NCBI RefSeq assembly: GCF_003075525.1
Contig: NZ_QDDR01000010.1
Span: 62,001-126,000 of the forward strand
DNA: 64,000 nt
Reading direction: 5' to 3'
Source of the DNA: Pararhodobacter aggregans
GTDB taxonomy: Bacteria; Pseudomonadota; Alphaproteobacteria; Rhodobacterales; Rhodobacteraceae
Under the pieces are notes generated by a model that saw nothing but the letters and a program-made list of their open reading frames with translations, had not been told where the DNA came from and did not search any database. How positions within the stretch are numbered: the stretch's first letter is position 1; each line of letters opens with the position of its first letter. Of the stretch, positions 16,237-24,912 are shown piece by piece. The position numbers and the translations under genes were made by a program.

Positions 16237-17231
16237 GCGACACCACCGCCCCGCCGCGCCGCGGCTTCACCCTGCCGCCGATGACCGTGATCGGCCCGGT
16301 CCTGGCGCTGGTCCTGCTGATCGTGCTGGGGGCCTCGCTGAACTCGAACTTCCTCAGCGCCGCCAATGTGACCAACGTGCTGGCGCGCTCGGCCTTCATC
16401 GGCATCATCGCCGTCGGCATGACCTTCGTCATCACCGCAGGCGGGCTCGACCTGTCGGTGGGCTCGATGGCGGCCTTCGTCGCCGGGCTGATGATCCTGG
16501 TGATGAACGCGGCCCTGCCGACGCTGGGGATCGGCCTGCCGCTTGTCCTGCTGGGCATGGGCGTGGCACTGCTGGCCGGTCTTTGCGCCGGGCTTCTGAA
16601 CGGGCTTCTCATCACCAAACTGGGGATCGAGGCCTTCATCGTCACGCTGGGCTCGATGGGCATCTACCGCAGCCTCGTCACCTGGCTGGCCGATGGCGGC
16701 ACGCTGTCCCTGAACTTCGAGCTCCGCCGCTTCATCCGGCCGATCTATTTTGACGGGCTCTTCGGCGTCACCTGGCCGATCATCGTCTTTGCCCTGGTGG
16801 TCATCATCGGCGAGATCGTCATGAGCCGCACCTCCTTTGGCCGCCACGCCGCCGCGGTCGGCAGCAACGAGCATGTCTCGCATTACTCCGGCATCAGCGT
16901 GGCCCGGGTGCGGCTTGTCACCTATGTCATGCTGGGCCTTCTGGTCGGCATCGCCACCATCCTCTACGTGCCCCGCCTCGGCTCGGCCTCGTCCTCGACC
17001 GGCGTGCTGTGGGAGCTGGAGGCGATCGCCGCCGTCATCATCGGCGGCACGGTGCTGAAAGGCGGTTTCGGCCGCGTCTGGGGCACGGTGATCGGCGTGC
17101 TGATCCTCAGCCTCATCGACAACATCCTGAATCTGACCTCGCTGGTCTCGCCCTATCTCAACGGCGCGATCCAGGGGGTCATCATCGTTCTCGCTGTGAT
17201 CTTGCAGCGCGGAAGAAAGGCGTCGAGCTGA
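16233..17231 (+). CDS. Sugar ABC transporter permease (CUT2, RbsC-like)
   Basis: A 332-residue integral membrane protein with eight to ten hydrophobic segments. GMTFVITAGGLDLSVGSMAAF near residue 70 is the characteristic RbsC-family motif, and IGGTVLKGGFGRVWGTVIGV is the conserved C-terminal region. It should form a homodimeric channel with the ATPase upstream. ATGA overlap with that gene keeps their ratio fixed. Confidence 0.95.
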   Translation: MSDTTAPPRRGFTLPPMTVIGPVLALVLLIVLGASLNSNFLSAANVTNVLARSAFIGIIAVGMTFVITAGGLDLSVGSMAAFVAGLMILVMNAALPTLGIGLPLVLLGMGVALLAGLCAGLLNGLLITKLGIEAFIVTLGSMGIYRSLVTWLADGGTLSLNFELRRFIRPIYFDGLFGVTWPIIVFALVVIIGEIVMSRTSFGRHAAAVGSNEHVSHYSGISVARVRLVTYVMLGLLVGIATILYVPRLGSASSSTGVLWELEAIAAVIIGGTVLKGGFGRVWGTVIGVLILSLIDNILNLTSLVSPYLNGAIQGVIIVLAVILQRGRKASS

Positions 17232-17256
17232 CGCCCCCTAGGGAGGAGAGAAAGAA

Positions 17257-18201
17257 ATGACCTTCATGAAAATGACCCTCAGCGCCACGGCGCTGGCCCT
17301 GATGACGGGTTCGGCCATGGCACAGACGCAGGTGATCGGCGTGTCGATCCCGGCGGCGACCCATGGCTGGGCGGGGGGGATGAACTTCTTCGCGCAGGAC
17401 GCCATCAACCGGCTGGAAGAGGTCTATCCCGACCTCGATTTCGTCCTCGCCACGGCGTCCGACCCGGCGCGGCAGGTCAATGACATCGAGGATATGGTCG
17501 CCACCCGCAACATCAGCGCGCTGGTCGTCCTGCCCTTCGAATCCGAGCCCCTGACCGCCCCGGTGCAGGCCGTGTCCGATGCCGGGATCTGGGTCACGGT
17601 GGTTGACCGCGGCCTCTCGGTCGAGGGGATCGAGGATCTCTATGTCGCGGGCGACAACCCCGGTTTCGGCCGCGTCTCGGGCGAATACATGGTCTCGGCC
17701 ATGCCCGAGGGCGGCGATATCGTGGTCTTCCGCGGCATCGCCTCGACCATCGACAACGAGCGGGTCGACAATTTCATGGCCGCCATCGAGGGCTCGAACA
17801 TCAACGTTCTGGCCGCCGAACACGGCAACTGGAACCGCGACACCAGCTTCGAGGTGATGCAGGACTTCCTGTCGCGCTTCCCCAACATCGACGCGGTCTG
17901 GGCCTCGGACGATGACATGGCGCTGGGCGTTCTGGCCGCCATCGAGGCCGCGGGCCGCACGGACATCCGCTTCGTTCTGGGCGGCGCCGGCATGAAAGAG
18001 ATGATCGCCCGCACCCGTGACGGCGACCCGATGATCCCGGCGAACGTCACCTACCCGCCGGCGATGATCGCCACCGCCATCGAGCTGACCGCGGTCGGCC
18101 TGACCTCGAACGCGCCGGTCGCGGGCGAGTTCATCATCGGCTCGGTGCTGGTCACCCCCGACAACGCGGCCGATTTCTACTTCCCCGACAGCCCGTTCTG
18201 A
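17257..18201 (+). CDS. Sugar ABC transporter periplasmic binding protein (RbsB-like)
   Basis: A 314-residue exported sugar receptor. A signal peptide of about 22 residues ends GSAMA, followed by QTQVIGVSIPAATHGWAGGMNFFAQD, the typical start of pentose/hexose-binding proteins. VWASDDDMALGVLAAIEAAG holds the conserved Asp-Asp ligand region. Its gene is last in the operon and has its own strong ribosome binding site (GGGAGGAGAG), which should allow high expression. A clear terminator follows at 18223. Confidence 0.93.
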   Translation: MTFMKMTLSATALALMTGSAMAQTQVIGVSIPAATHGWAGGMNFFAQDAINRLEEVYPDLDFVLATASDPARQVNDIEDMVATRNISALVVLPFESEPLTAPVQAVSDAGIWVTVVDRGLSVEGIEDLYVAGDNPGFGRVSGEYMVSAMPEGGDIVVFRGIASTIDNERVDNFMAAIEGSNINVLAAEHGNWNRDTSFEVMQDFLSRFPNIDAVWASDDDMALGVLAAIEAAGRTDIRFVLGGAGMKEMIARTRDGDPMIPANVTYPPAMIATAIELTAVGLTSNAPVAGEFIIGSVLVTPDNAADFYFPDSPF

Positions 18202-18222
18202 TCCGGGCGTCGCGAAGAGACC

Positions 18223-18252
18223 GGCCCGGCAGCGCAGGCTGCCGGGCCTTTT
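18223..18252 (+). terminator. Rho-independent terminator of the sugar ABC operon
   Basis: An 11-bp perfect stem GGCCCGGCAGC / GCTGCCGGGCC with a GCAG loop is followed by TTTT. It lies 21 bases after the binding-protein stop. Confidence 0.88.
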
Positions 18253-18387
18253 GCTGCCCGGCCCTCCGCCGACCCATTCCGCATCCCGGGCCTTGTCGCT
18301 TTCGCGCCGCCATCGGTCGGGTGCCTTTCATCGCGCCCCCGCATAACCTGCGAAACCAAGGCCAAATAGTCAGCGGAGCCCTGCGCC

Positions 18388-20889
18388 ATGAAAACCCATG
18401 TGAGAGCCCTTGTCGTCGGCGGCGGTGCGGTCGGCACCGGCATTGCCTATCACCTCGCCAAGGCCGGCTGGGACACGATGCTGGTCGAACGCGACGAGCT
18501 GACCTCGGGCTCGACCTGGCACGCGGCCGGTCTGCTGCCCCTCTTCAACATGAGCTACGCCACCACCCATATCCACAAGTATTCGGTGGATTTCTACAAG
18601 TCGCTCGAGGCCGAGACCGGGCTCAACGCCGGCTTCTCGGTCTGCGGCAACCTGCGCATGGCGCAGACCTCTGACCGCATGGACGAATACATGCTCTATT
18701 CGTCCGTGGCCGAAACCGCCGGGGTCTACCACGAATTCCTGACGCCCCAGCAGATCAAGGACCGCTGGCCGCTGGTGCGCACCGACGACCTGAAAGGCGC
18801 GCTTTTTCACCCGCAGGACGGCTACATCAACCCCGCCGACGTGACGCAGGCCATGGCCAAGGGCGCCCGCCAGCACGGCGCGCATATCGAGCGCAAGGTG
18901 CAGGTGGACAGCTATTTCTGGACCGGCGACGAATGGATCGTCTCCTGCACAAGGATGGTCGACAAGGGCGGGATGCTGATCCCGTCCGACGAGAAATTCG
19001 AGATCCGCGCCGAGCATGTGGTGACCGCCACCGGCAACCACGCCCAGCGCACCGCCCGCCTGCTGGGCATCAAGATCCCGGCGATTCCGGTCGAACACCA
19101 GTACATCGTCACCGAACCCGACCCCGCGCTGCAAAAGTGGCGCGCGGCCGGCAACCCCGAACACCCGGTCCTGCGCGACGCCGACGCCAAATGGTATGTG
19201 CGCGAGGAACGCGGCGGCTGGATCCTCGGCCCCTATGAGCGGAACGCCCCCGCCCGCTTCCTCTATGACGTGCCGGAAAGCTTCCGCGCCGACCTCTTCC
19301 AGCTCGATCTGGAGCGGATCGAGGAAGAATACATGTCCATGATCCACCGCCTTCCGACCTCGGAAACCGCCGGTCTGAAGGACGATTTCAACGGGCCCAT
19401 CTGCTACACGCCGGACGGCAACCCGCTGGTCGGCCCCGCGCCCGGCCTCAGGAACATGTGGCTGGCCGAGGGCTTCTCGTTCGGCATCACCGCCGCGGGT
19501 GGCACCGGCCATTACCTCGCCCAGCTGATGACCGAGGGCGAGGCCGAGATCGACATGGCCAGCCTCGATCCCAAGCGCTATGGCGCCTGGATGACCACCG
19601 AATACGCCGCCCGCAAGAACGAGGAATGCTACGAGCACGTCTTCATCCTGCACCACCCGGACGAGGAACGCGAAGCCTGCCGTCCCTTGCGTACCGCCCC
19701 CGCCTATGACCGCCAGATCGCCCTTGGCGCGCAGATGGGCCAGGTCAACGGCTGGGAACGCCCGAACTATTACGGCCCCGTCGATGCCCCCGCGGATTTC
19801 GACCACAATTCCCGCAGCTTCCGCCGCGGCGCCTGGTGGCAATACGCCGAGGCCGAGGCCCGCGCCGTGCGCGAGACCTGCGGCATCATCGACGCCTCGG
19901 CCTTCACCAAGCACCGCGTCTGGGGCCCGGGCGCGACCGCCTTCCTCGACCATTTCACTTGCAACAAGCTGCCCAAGGTCGGCCGAATCAACCTGACCTA
20001 CGCCCTGACCGACCACGGCACGACGCGCACCGAATACACCATCGTCCGCTTGGCCGAGCACGACTACTACCTGATCTCGGCCGGCGCCTGGACCGCCTAT
20101 GACGCCGATTTCCTGCATAAGGCCATCGAGGATTTCCACGCCGCCGGCGGCGCGCATGTCGAGGCGATGGACATCACCACCCAATGGGGCGTCTACGCGC
20201 TGGCCGGTCCCAACGCCCGCGCCATCCTCAACGAGATCGTCAAGGACGCGACCCCGGAAACCGCCCTGTCGAACAAGCGCTTCCCCTGGCTTTCCTACCG
20301 CGACATCGAACTCGGCATGTGCCCGGTCCGCGCGATCCGCGTGGCCTATACGGGCGAACTCGGCTGGGAACTGCATTATCCGATCGAATTCGGCCGCTAC
20401 CTCTGGGATCTGCTGATGAAGGCGGGGGCCAAGCACGGGTTGAAGCCGGTCGGCGCCCGCGCCCAGAACTGGCTGCGGCAGGAGAAGAGCTACCGCGCCT
20501 TCGGCACCGAACTCGGCCGCGACGCGACGCCCGCCGAGGCAGGGCTGGACCGCTTCATCGACCTGACCAAGGATTTCCGCGGCAAGCAGGCGATGATCGA
20601 CACCGGCATCCGCGCCAAATGCGTGACGCTCTTGATCGACGGCCCGGCTGATACCGACCCCTGGGGCAAGGAAGCGCTGCTGCTCGACGGCCGCAAAGTC
20701 GGCCGCCTGACATCGGGCGGCTACTCGGTCGCCTTCGGCAAGCAGATCGGCATGGGCTATGTCGAACCCGCCCTGGCCGAGCCCGGCACGAAGCTGAAGG
20801 TCAAGATCCAGTTGCAGGAATGGGACGCGGTGGTGACCGAGGACTCGCCCTACGACCCCTCGAACGCCGTGATCCGCAAGGACGGCTGA
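18388..20889 (+). CDS. Dimethylglycine/sarcosine dehydrogenase-like FAD oxidoreductase fused to a GcvT (aminomethyltransferase) domain
   Basis: An 833-residue cytosolic enzyme that would oxidatively demethylate an N-methylated glycine derivative and pass the methylene to tetrahydrofolate. The FAD-binding GGGAVGTG is at residues 11-18. SGSTWHAAG puts His45 where DMGDH and SARDH bind FAD covalently. The DAO domain runs to about residue 375, then a linker, then the GcvT folate domain (about 440-700, with AYTGELGWELHYP) and a C-terminal barrel. Length agrees with DMGDH-type proteins. It stands alone between terminators, with no folate or betaine genes beside it, so the substrate could be dimethylglycine, sarcosine or a relative. 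Confidence 0.9.
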   Translation: MKTHVRALVVGGGAVGTGIAYHLAKAGWDTMLVERDELTSGSTWHAAGLLPLFNMSYATTHIHKYSVDFYKSLEAETGLNAGFSVCGNLRMAQTSDRMDEYMLYSSVAETAGVYHEFLTPQQIKDRWPLVRTDDLKGALFHPQDGYINPADVTQAMAKGARQHGAHIERKVQVDSYFWTGDEWIVSCTRMVDKGGMLIPSDEKFEIRAEHVVTATGNHAQRTARLLGIKIPAIPVEHQYIVTEPDPALQKWRAAGNPEHPVLRDADAKWYVREERGGWILGPYERNAPARFLYDVPESFRADLFQLDLERIEEEYMSMIHRLPTSETAGLKDDFNGPICYTPDGNPLVGPAPGLRNMWLAEGFSFGITAAGGTGHYLAQLMTEGEAEIDMASLDPKRYGAWMTTEYAARKNEECYEHVFILHHPDEEREACRPLRTAPAYDRQIALGAQMGQVNGWERPNYYGPVDAPADFDHNSRSFRRGAWWQYAEAEARAVRETCGIIDASAFTKHRVWGPGATAFLDHFTCNKLPKVGRINLTYALTDHGTTRTEYTIVRLAEHDYYLISAGAWTAYDADFLHKAIEDFHAAGGAHVEAMDITTQWGVYALAGPNARAILNEIVKDATPETALSNKRFPWLSYRDIELGMCPVRAIRVAYTGELGWELHYPIEFGRYLWDLLMKAGAKHGLKPVGARAQNWLRQEKSYRAFGTELGRDATPAEAGLDRFIDLTKDFRGKQAMIDTGIRAKCVTLLIDGPADTDPWGKEALLLDGRKVGRLTSGGYSVAFGKQIGMGYVEPALAEPGTKLKVKIQLQEWDAVVTEDSPYDPSNAVIRKDG

Positions 20890-20915
20890 CCGGCGCCCGT
20901 CCCCCACGGACACCC

Positions 20916-20939
20916 GTAGGGTGCGTGCTCGCACGCACC
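20916..20939. repeat. Palindromic repeat of the GTAGGRTG family
   Basis: After the GTAGG head, GGTGCGTGC-TC-GCACGCACC forms a 9-bp perfect inverted repeat. It lies 26 bases after the demethylase stop and just before a separate terminator. Head and position match the palindromes at 11167 and 22713. Confidence 0.75.
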
Positions 20940-20950
20940 ATCCCGGAACA

Positions 20951-20980
20951 AAGAAAGGGCCGCCCGCGCGGCCCTTTCTT
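20951..20980. terminator. Strong bidirectional-type terminator hairpin
   Basis: AAGAAAGGGCCGC pairs perfectly over 13 bp with GCGGCCCTTTCTT around a CCGC loop. T-rich and A-rich flanks allow function on both strands between the demethylase (plus) and the DUF6434 gene (minus). Confidence 0.88.
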
Positions 20981-21032
20981 GCCCTCGACGCGCGGCGCCA
21001 AAGCGGCTGGCTGCTGGGGCGGCTTGAAGTGC

Positions 21033-21644
21033 CTACGAGCCGTCGCTTCGCAAACCCAGGTCCGCCCGGTCATAAACGTGCCGCCCGTCCGGGGACGGCA
21101 ACGTCGTCTTCAGCGCCCATATCCGGCGCACATCGGCCATTCCCAGATCAGGATTGTCGGCCAGAAAATCCCGCGTGTATTGATTGAACTGGTTGTGGCT
21201 CTTGATGTCGGTCTTGAAGCCCGGCGTGTTGGCCAGAGCCTGGATGCTGCGGTAGGCGTCGCAGGCATCGTCCAGGGTGCGGCCGACATTGCTGGTCATC
21301 CATTCCATGAAAGCAATGTTGAACCGGAAATCGGGCCCGATCCGCGCCTGAAAGAACCGGCGAACGTTCTGCGAATTCTTGTAATTGTCCGTGATCGTCG
21401 TCTCGGGGCTCAGCGGCTCGCGATGCCAGTCGAACCTCGACCTTGGCTTGGCCCCCTCGGCCACGGGCAACGTCCGTTCTCCCGTATCGAGGAAATGGGC
21501 GATGCGGTCGAGGATCGCGAATTTGCCGCCGCTCGCCGTCAGGCCAAGCGAGCGGGCATGGGCGGTCAGCTCATCCTTGCGCCAATACCACCGCCTGATT
21601 TCCGCCCCGGAGGTGAGGGTTCCGATGTCGGGTCGTGTTTCCAT
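21033..21644 (-). CDS. SAP-domain / DUF6434 hypothetical protein
   Basis: A 203-residue cytosolic protein of unknown role. Residues about 20-55 (RKDELTAHARSLGLTASGGKFAILDRIAHFLDT) look like a SAP-type helix-extended-loop-helix motif, a putative nucleic-acid-binding module. Residues about 70-130 (FDWHREPLSPETTITDNYKNSQNVRRFFQ) match what I recall of DUF6434. The C-terminal third is Asn/Asp-rich with LADNPDLGMADVRRIWALKTTLP. It is a monocistronic gene converging on the demethylase terminator. No enzymatic motif is visible. Confidence 0.75.
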   Translation of the reverse strand: METRPDIGTLTSGAEIRRWYWRKDELTAHARSLGLTASGGKFAILDRIAHFLDTGERTLPVAEGAKPRSRFDWHREPLSPETTITDNYKNSQNVRRFFQARIGPDFRFNIAFMEWMTSNVGRTLDDACDAYRSIQALANTPGFKTDIKSHNQFNQYTRDFLADNPDLGMADVRRIWALKTTLPSPDGRHVYDRADLGLRSDGS

Positions 21645-21797
21645 GGGATACTCTCTGGACAGGCGCCCGCCGCCATGGCGAGGCTAACCACGCCGCCTGG
21701 GCAAGTAAACCGCCGCGCGTTCGCTTCGGCACTCCCCCTTGGCCACCCGCCCCAATCCCGCATACACCGAAGGCGTCAGCGGTTGCCCGAGGTTCCC

Positions 21798-22649
21798 GTG
21801 TCCCCCTATGTCATCGCCCTGCCGATCCTTGCCATCGTCGCCGCGCTTCTCGGCGCCTTGCTCAACTCCCCCAGCAGAATCGGCGCGGCCGGCGAGCGGC
21901 TTGTCGCGCGGTGGTTGGCGAAGAACCTCCCGCCCGAGGAATACCGGATCGTCAACGATCTCATCCTGCCCCACCGCGACCGGACGACGCAGATCGACCA
22001 TGTGGTCCTCTCCCGCTTCGGCATCGCGGTGATCGAGACCAAGACGATGTCGGGCTGGATCTTCGGCGACGGGACCGAGGGACGATGGACGCAGGTGATC
22101 TACGGCCGCAAGTACCGGATGCAGAATCCGCTCCATCAGAACGCCCTGCACGTCCGGGCGCTGTGCAGGCTGCTCGGGATTCCCGCGGCCAATGTGGACA
22201 GCTTCGTGGTGTTCATGGGCTCTGCCCGGCCCAAGACTGCGATGCCCCCGGCGGTCGCCTGGGGCGCGCGGGCGCTCGGCCAGCGGATCCGCGCCCGACG
22301 CGAGCCGGTCTTCACCGACGCGCAGCTGGCGGCGTTCGAGGCCCGGCTGCGCGCCCCGGATCTGGCCAGCACGCGCGCCACGCAGCGGGCGCATGTGCTG
22401 GGCGTCAAGGCGACGCTCAAGGACCGGGCCGAGGCGGTCCAGCGTTGCCCCGAGTGCGGCGCGCCGCTCGTCCAGCGTATGCCGCGCAGTGGGGGCACGG
22501 GTTTTCTGGGCTGTTCGACCTTCCCGAAATGCCGTGGAACACGCCCCTTGGCTCCCCCGCCGGTTCGTCCGACGGTTCGTCCGGCGGCCGGTGCCGACAC
22601 GCCGCCAGCCGACGCCGACTCCCATGGGACAATCCTGCCAAATCCTTAG
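21798..22649 (+). CDS. NERD-domain (nuclease-related) membrane protein with C-terminal topoisomerase-type zinc finger
   Basis: About 283 residues from a GTG start chosen because it begins the N-terminal membrane helix (SPYVIALPILAIVAALLGALL). The NERD domain covers about residues 30-150. TTQIDHVVLSRFGIAVIETK contains the Asp and ExK expected of a restriction-endonuclease-like fold. The C terminus has a four-Cys finger (CPECG...GCSTFPKCRG) as in topoisomerase I tails, then a Pro-rich end. The domain set suggests membrane-tethered DNA binding or cleavage; the biological role is unknown. The start is uncertain because no strong ribosome binding site is seen. Confidence 0.8.
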   Translation: MSPYVIALPILAIVAALLGALLNSPSRIGAAGERLVARWLAKNLPPEEYRIVNDLILPHRDRTTQIDHVVLSRFGIAVIETKTMSGWIFGDGTEGRWTQVIYGRKYRMQNPLHQNALHVRALCRLLGIPAANVDSFVVFMGSARPKTAMPPAVAWGARALGQRIRARREPVFTDAQLAAFEARLRAPDLASTRATQRAHVLGVKATLKDRAEAVQRCPECGAPLVQRMPRSGGTGFLGCSTFPKCRGTRPLAPPPVRPTVRPAAGADTPPADADSHGTILPNP

Positions 22650-22712
22650 CGCGACCACCTAACCCTTTGGAATCGTAAAGCCGGGAAGCCTCTCCCACAT
22701 TTGGGACACCCC

Positions 22713-22736
22713 GTAGGGTGGGGTTTCACCCCACCG
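22713..22736. repeat. Palindromic repeat of the GTAGGRTG family between convergent genes
   Basis: The GTAGG head leads into GGTGGGGT-TTC-ACCCCACC, an 8-bp stem with a three-base loop. It lies between the convergent NERD gene and cpdB-like gene (22 bases from the latter's stop), where it could end both transcripts. Confidence 0.75.
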
Positions 22737-22757
22737 CCGCGCGCCTCCGGCGCCCCC

Positions 22758-24728
22758 TCACGCCCCGTCCGACAGATCCAGTTTCAGCCGCAGGAACCCC
22801 GCGCGCGTCAGGCCCCGCGCCTCGGGGTGGAAACCCGCGATCTCGTCGAGATGGGCACCGGCCCCCGGACCCGTCTCGAAAATCACCGTGGTTCCCGGCA
22901 TCGCCTTGAACCGGAACGAGCCCTGCCCGCCCCGCACCAGTGCCCCGTGCCGGGTCACGTATTGGCGCAGGATGTCGCGGGTCACGCGCTCGTCCGACAG
23001 CACCAGATTGCGGGCCTGCGCCCCGGCGAAGCGCCCGGCGCCGCCGGCCCGGTAGCTGTTGGTGCAGAGGATGTAGCGCCCCTCGGGATCCAGCGGGCGG
23101 CCCTCCAGCATCACCGAGACCACGCGATGCGCCCGGGGATCCGCGAGCCCTCCGGCATGGTCGTAGCGGGACGGCTGCGACAGGTCGTAGACCACGTCCA
23201 GCGGGTCGATCACCTCGAAATTATAGCCCGGAACCTCGGGGTTCCTGAGCGGCGTCCCCTGCGAGCCCGGGCGCACCCGGTTGAAGGCCGCGGCCGAGCG
23301 TTCCAGCCATTCCACCACCTCGGCCCCGGTCAGGCAGAGCGCGGCGATGGCGTTCGGAAAGGGATAGAGGTCGGCGATGTGGCGCAGGGCCACCGGCCCC
23401 TCGAGCACGTCGGTATAGCCCGCAGGCCCGCCCCTTCCGCCCGATTTGAAGGGCGCGACCGCGGAAAGGATCGGCAGCTCGGCCAGCTCGGGATCGGCCA
23501 GGCGCTGGCGGACGTAATCGCGCTGCGCCTCGGCCACCACCTGCAGCGAGCCGGTCACGCCCAGATGCGAGAAATAGGAATGCAGCGCCTCGCGGGACTG
23601 GCCGACCGGGCGGCGGATCGCGGCCAGCGTGTCGGCATGCAGCCCCGCCACGGCGTCGGCGATGCGGCGGTCGGATTTCAGCCCGTCGCTCGGCAGGGCC
23701 CGGACTTCGGAGCGGGTGCCCAGCACCTGCCATTCCCCGCCCTCGCGCATCAGCAGCATGTCGATCAGCCCGACATGCGCCCCCCAGCAGCCGCCCATCA
23801 CCGCCGGTTTGCCGCCGATCGTGCCGGTGGCGATGTCGACATCGGGCATCGAGGAGAACATCGGCGAGGGGAAGATCAGATGGGTATGCCCGGTGAGCAG
23901 CGCGTCGATGCCCGGGGTCCGGGCGAGCGGCACGGCGGCATTCTCCATCCCCTCGGCATAGCGGGCGCTGCCGATGCCGGTATGGGCCAGCGCCACGATC
24001 AGCTCTGCCCCCGCCTCGCGCATTTCGGGGACCCAGGCGCGGGCCGATTGCACGATGTCGCGGGCCTGAAGGCGGCCGTCGAGCGCGTGATTGTCCCAGT
24101 CGATCACCTGCGGCGGGGCGAAGCCGATCACGCCGATGCGGATCGGATGGGCGAAGCCCATCTCGTCGGTGACCATCCGGTCGAGGATCACATAGGGTTT
24201 GACCAGCGTCCGGTCCGCGCGCGGCCCGGCGCCGAGCCGCGTGCTCAGATTGGCCGAGACGACCGGGAAGGCGGCGCCCTCCAGCGTGGTCATCAGGAAG
24301 TCGAGCCCGTAGTTGAATTCATGGTTGCCCAGCGTGATCGCGTCATAATCGAGCGCGTTCATCGCCGCCATCACCGGATGCAGGTCGCCACGCCGCAGGC
24401 CCCGCTCATGGGCGACGTAATCGCCCATCGGCGTGCCCTGCAGGAAATCCCCGTTGTCGAACAGGAGCGTGTTGGGCGCCTCGGCCCGGGCCACGTCGAT
24501 CAGCCGCGCCGCCGAGGCCAGACCGATCCCGGCCGAGGGCCGGTCGGCGTAGTAATCGTAAGGCAGCAGATGCAGATGCAGATCCGTCGTTTCGATCAGG
24601 CGCAGATGCACGCCGCGCTGGCCGGTGGTCAGACCGCTGAAGGAAAGGGAGTTGAGCAACGCATTGCCTCGAACGATCACGGTTTTCGGTCCCGGTGCAG
24701 CCTTTGGTCGGAGGATACGCAGGCGCAT
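22758..24728 (-). CDS. cpdB: Bifunctional 2',3'-cyclic-nucleotide 2'-phosphodiesterase / 3'-nucleotidase
   Basis: A 656-residue metallophosphoesterase of the UshA/CpdB family. The dinuclear metal site is shown by TTDLHLHLLPYDYY, FDNGDFLQGTP, ITLGNHEFNYG and a later GHTHLIF. The C-terminal 5'-nucleotidase domain carries ICTNSYRAGGAGRFAG, where the stacking and nucleotide-binding residues lie. It would dephosphorylate 2',3'-cyclic and 3'-nucleotides for nucleoside salvage. Unlike E. coli CpdB no signal peptide is visible; the first 40 residues are basic and mixed. Either the enzyme is cytosolic or the start is elsewhere. It is a single gene. Confidence 0.88.
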   Translation of the reverse strand: MRLRILRPKAAPGPKTVIVRGNALLNSLSFSGLTTGQRGVHLRLIETTDLHLHLLPYDYYADRPSAGIGLASAARLIDVARAEAPNTLLFDNGDFLQGTPMGDYVAHERGLRRGDLHPVMAAMNALDYDAITLGNHEFNYGLDFLMTTLEGAAFPVVSANLSTRLGAGPRADRTLVKPYVILDRMVTDEMGFAHPIRIGVIGFAPPQVIDWDNHALDGRLQARDIVQSARAWVPEMREAGAELIVALAHTGIGSARYAEGMENAAVPLARTPGIDALLTGHTHLIFPSPMFSSMPDVDIATGTIGGKPAVMGGCWGAHVGLIDMLLMREGGEWQVLGTRSEVRALPSDGLKSDRRIADAVAGLHADTLAAIRRPVGQSREALHSYFSHLGVTGSLQVVAEAQRDYVRQRLADPELAELPILSAVAPFKSGGRGGPAGYTDVLEGPVALRHIADLYPFPNAIAALCLTGAEVVEWLERSAAAFNRVRPGSQGTPLRNPEVPGYNFEVIDPLDVVYDLSQPSRYDHAGGLADPRAHRVVSVMLEGRPLDPEGRYILCTNSYRAGGAGRFAGAQARNLVLSDERVTRDILRQYVTRHGALVRGGQGSFRFKAMPGTTVIFETGPGAGAHLDEIAGFHPEARGLTRAGFLRLKLDLSDGA

Positions 24729-24912
24729 CGGTCACGCCTTTGGTCTTGGGGATACTCGATGGCACAAGTTAGGCGAAACGCTGGCTCGCACAGGGCAAGT
24801 ATTCACAGCTTAGAGTTGCAATTCAACCGGGAAACGCGGACCCCTGTCGCGCTGCGGTGTTTCCTGTCGTCTGAAAATGCCATAAACAGCCGTCATTCCA
24901 AAGGGGGTAGCC

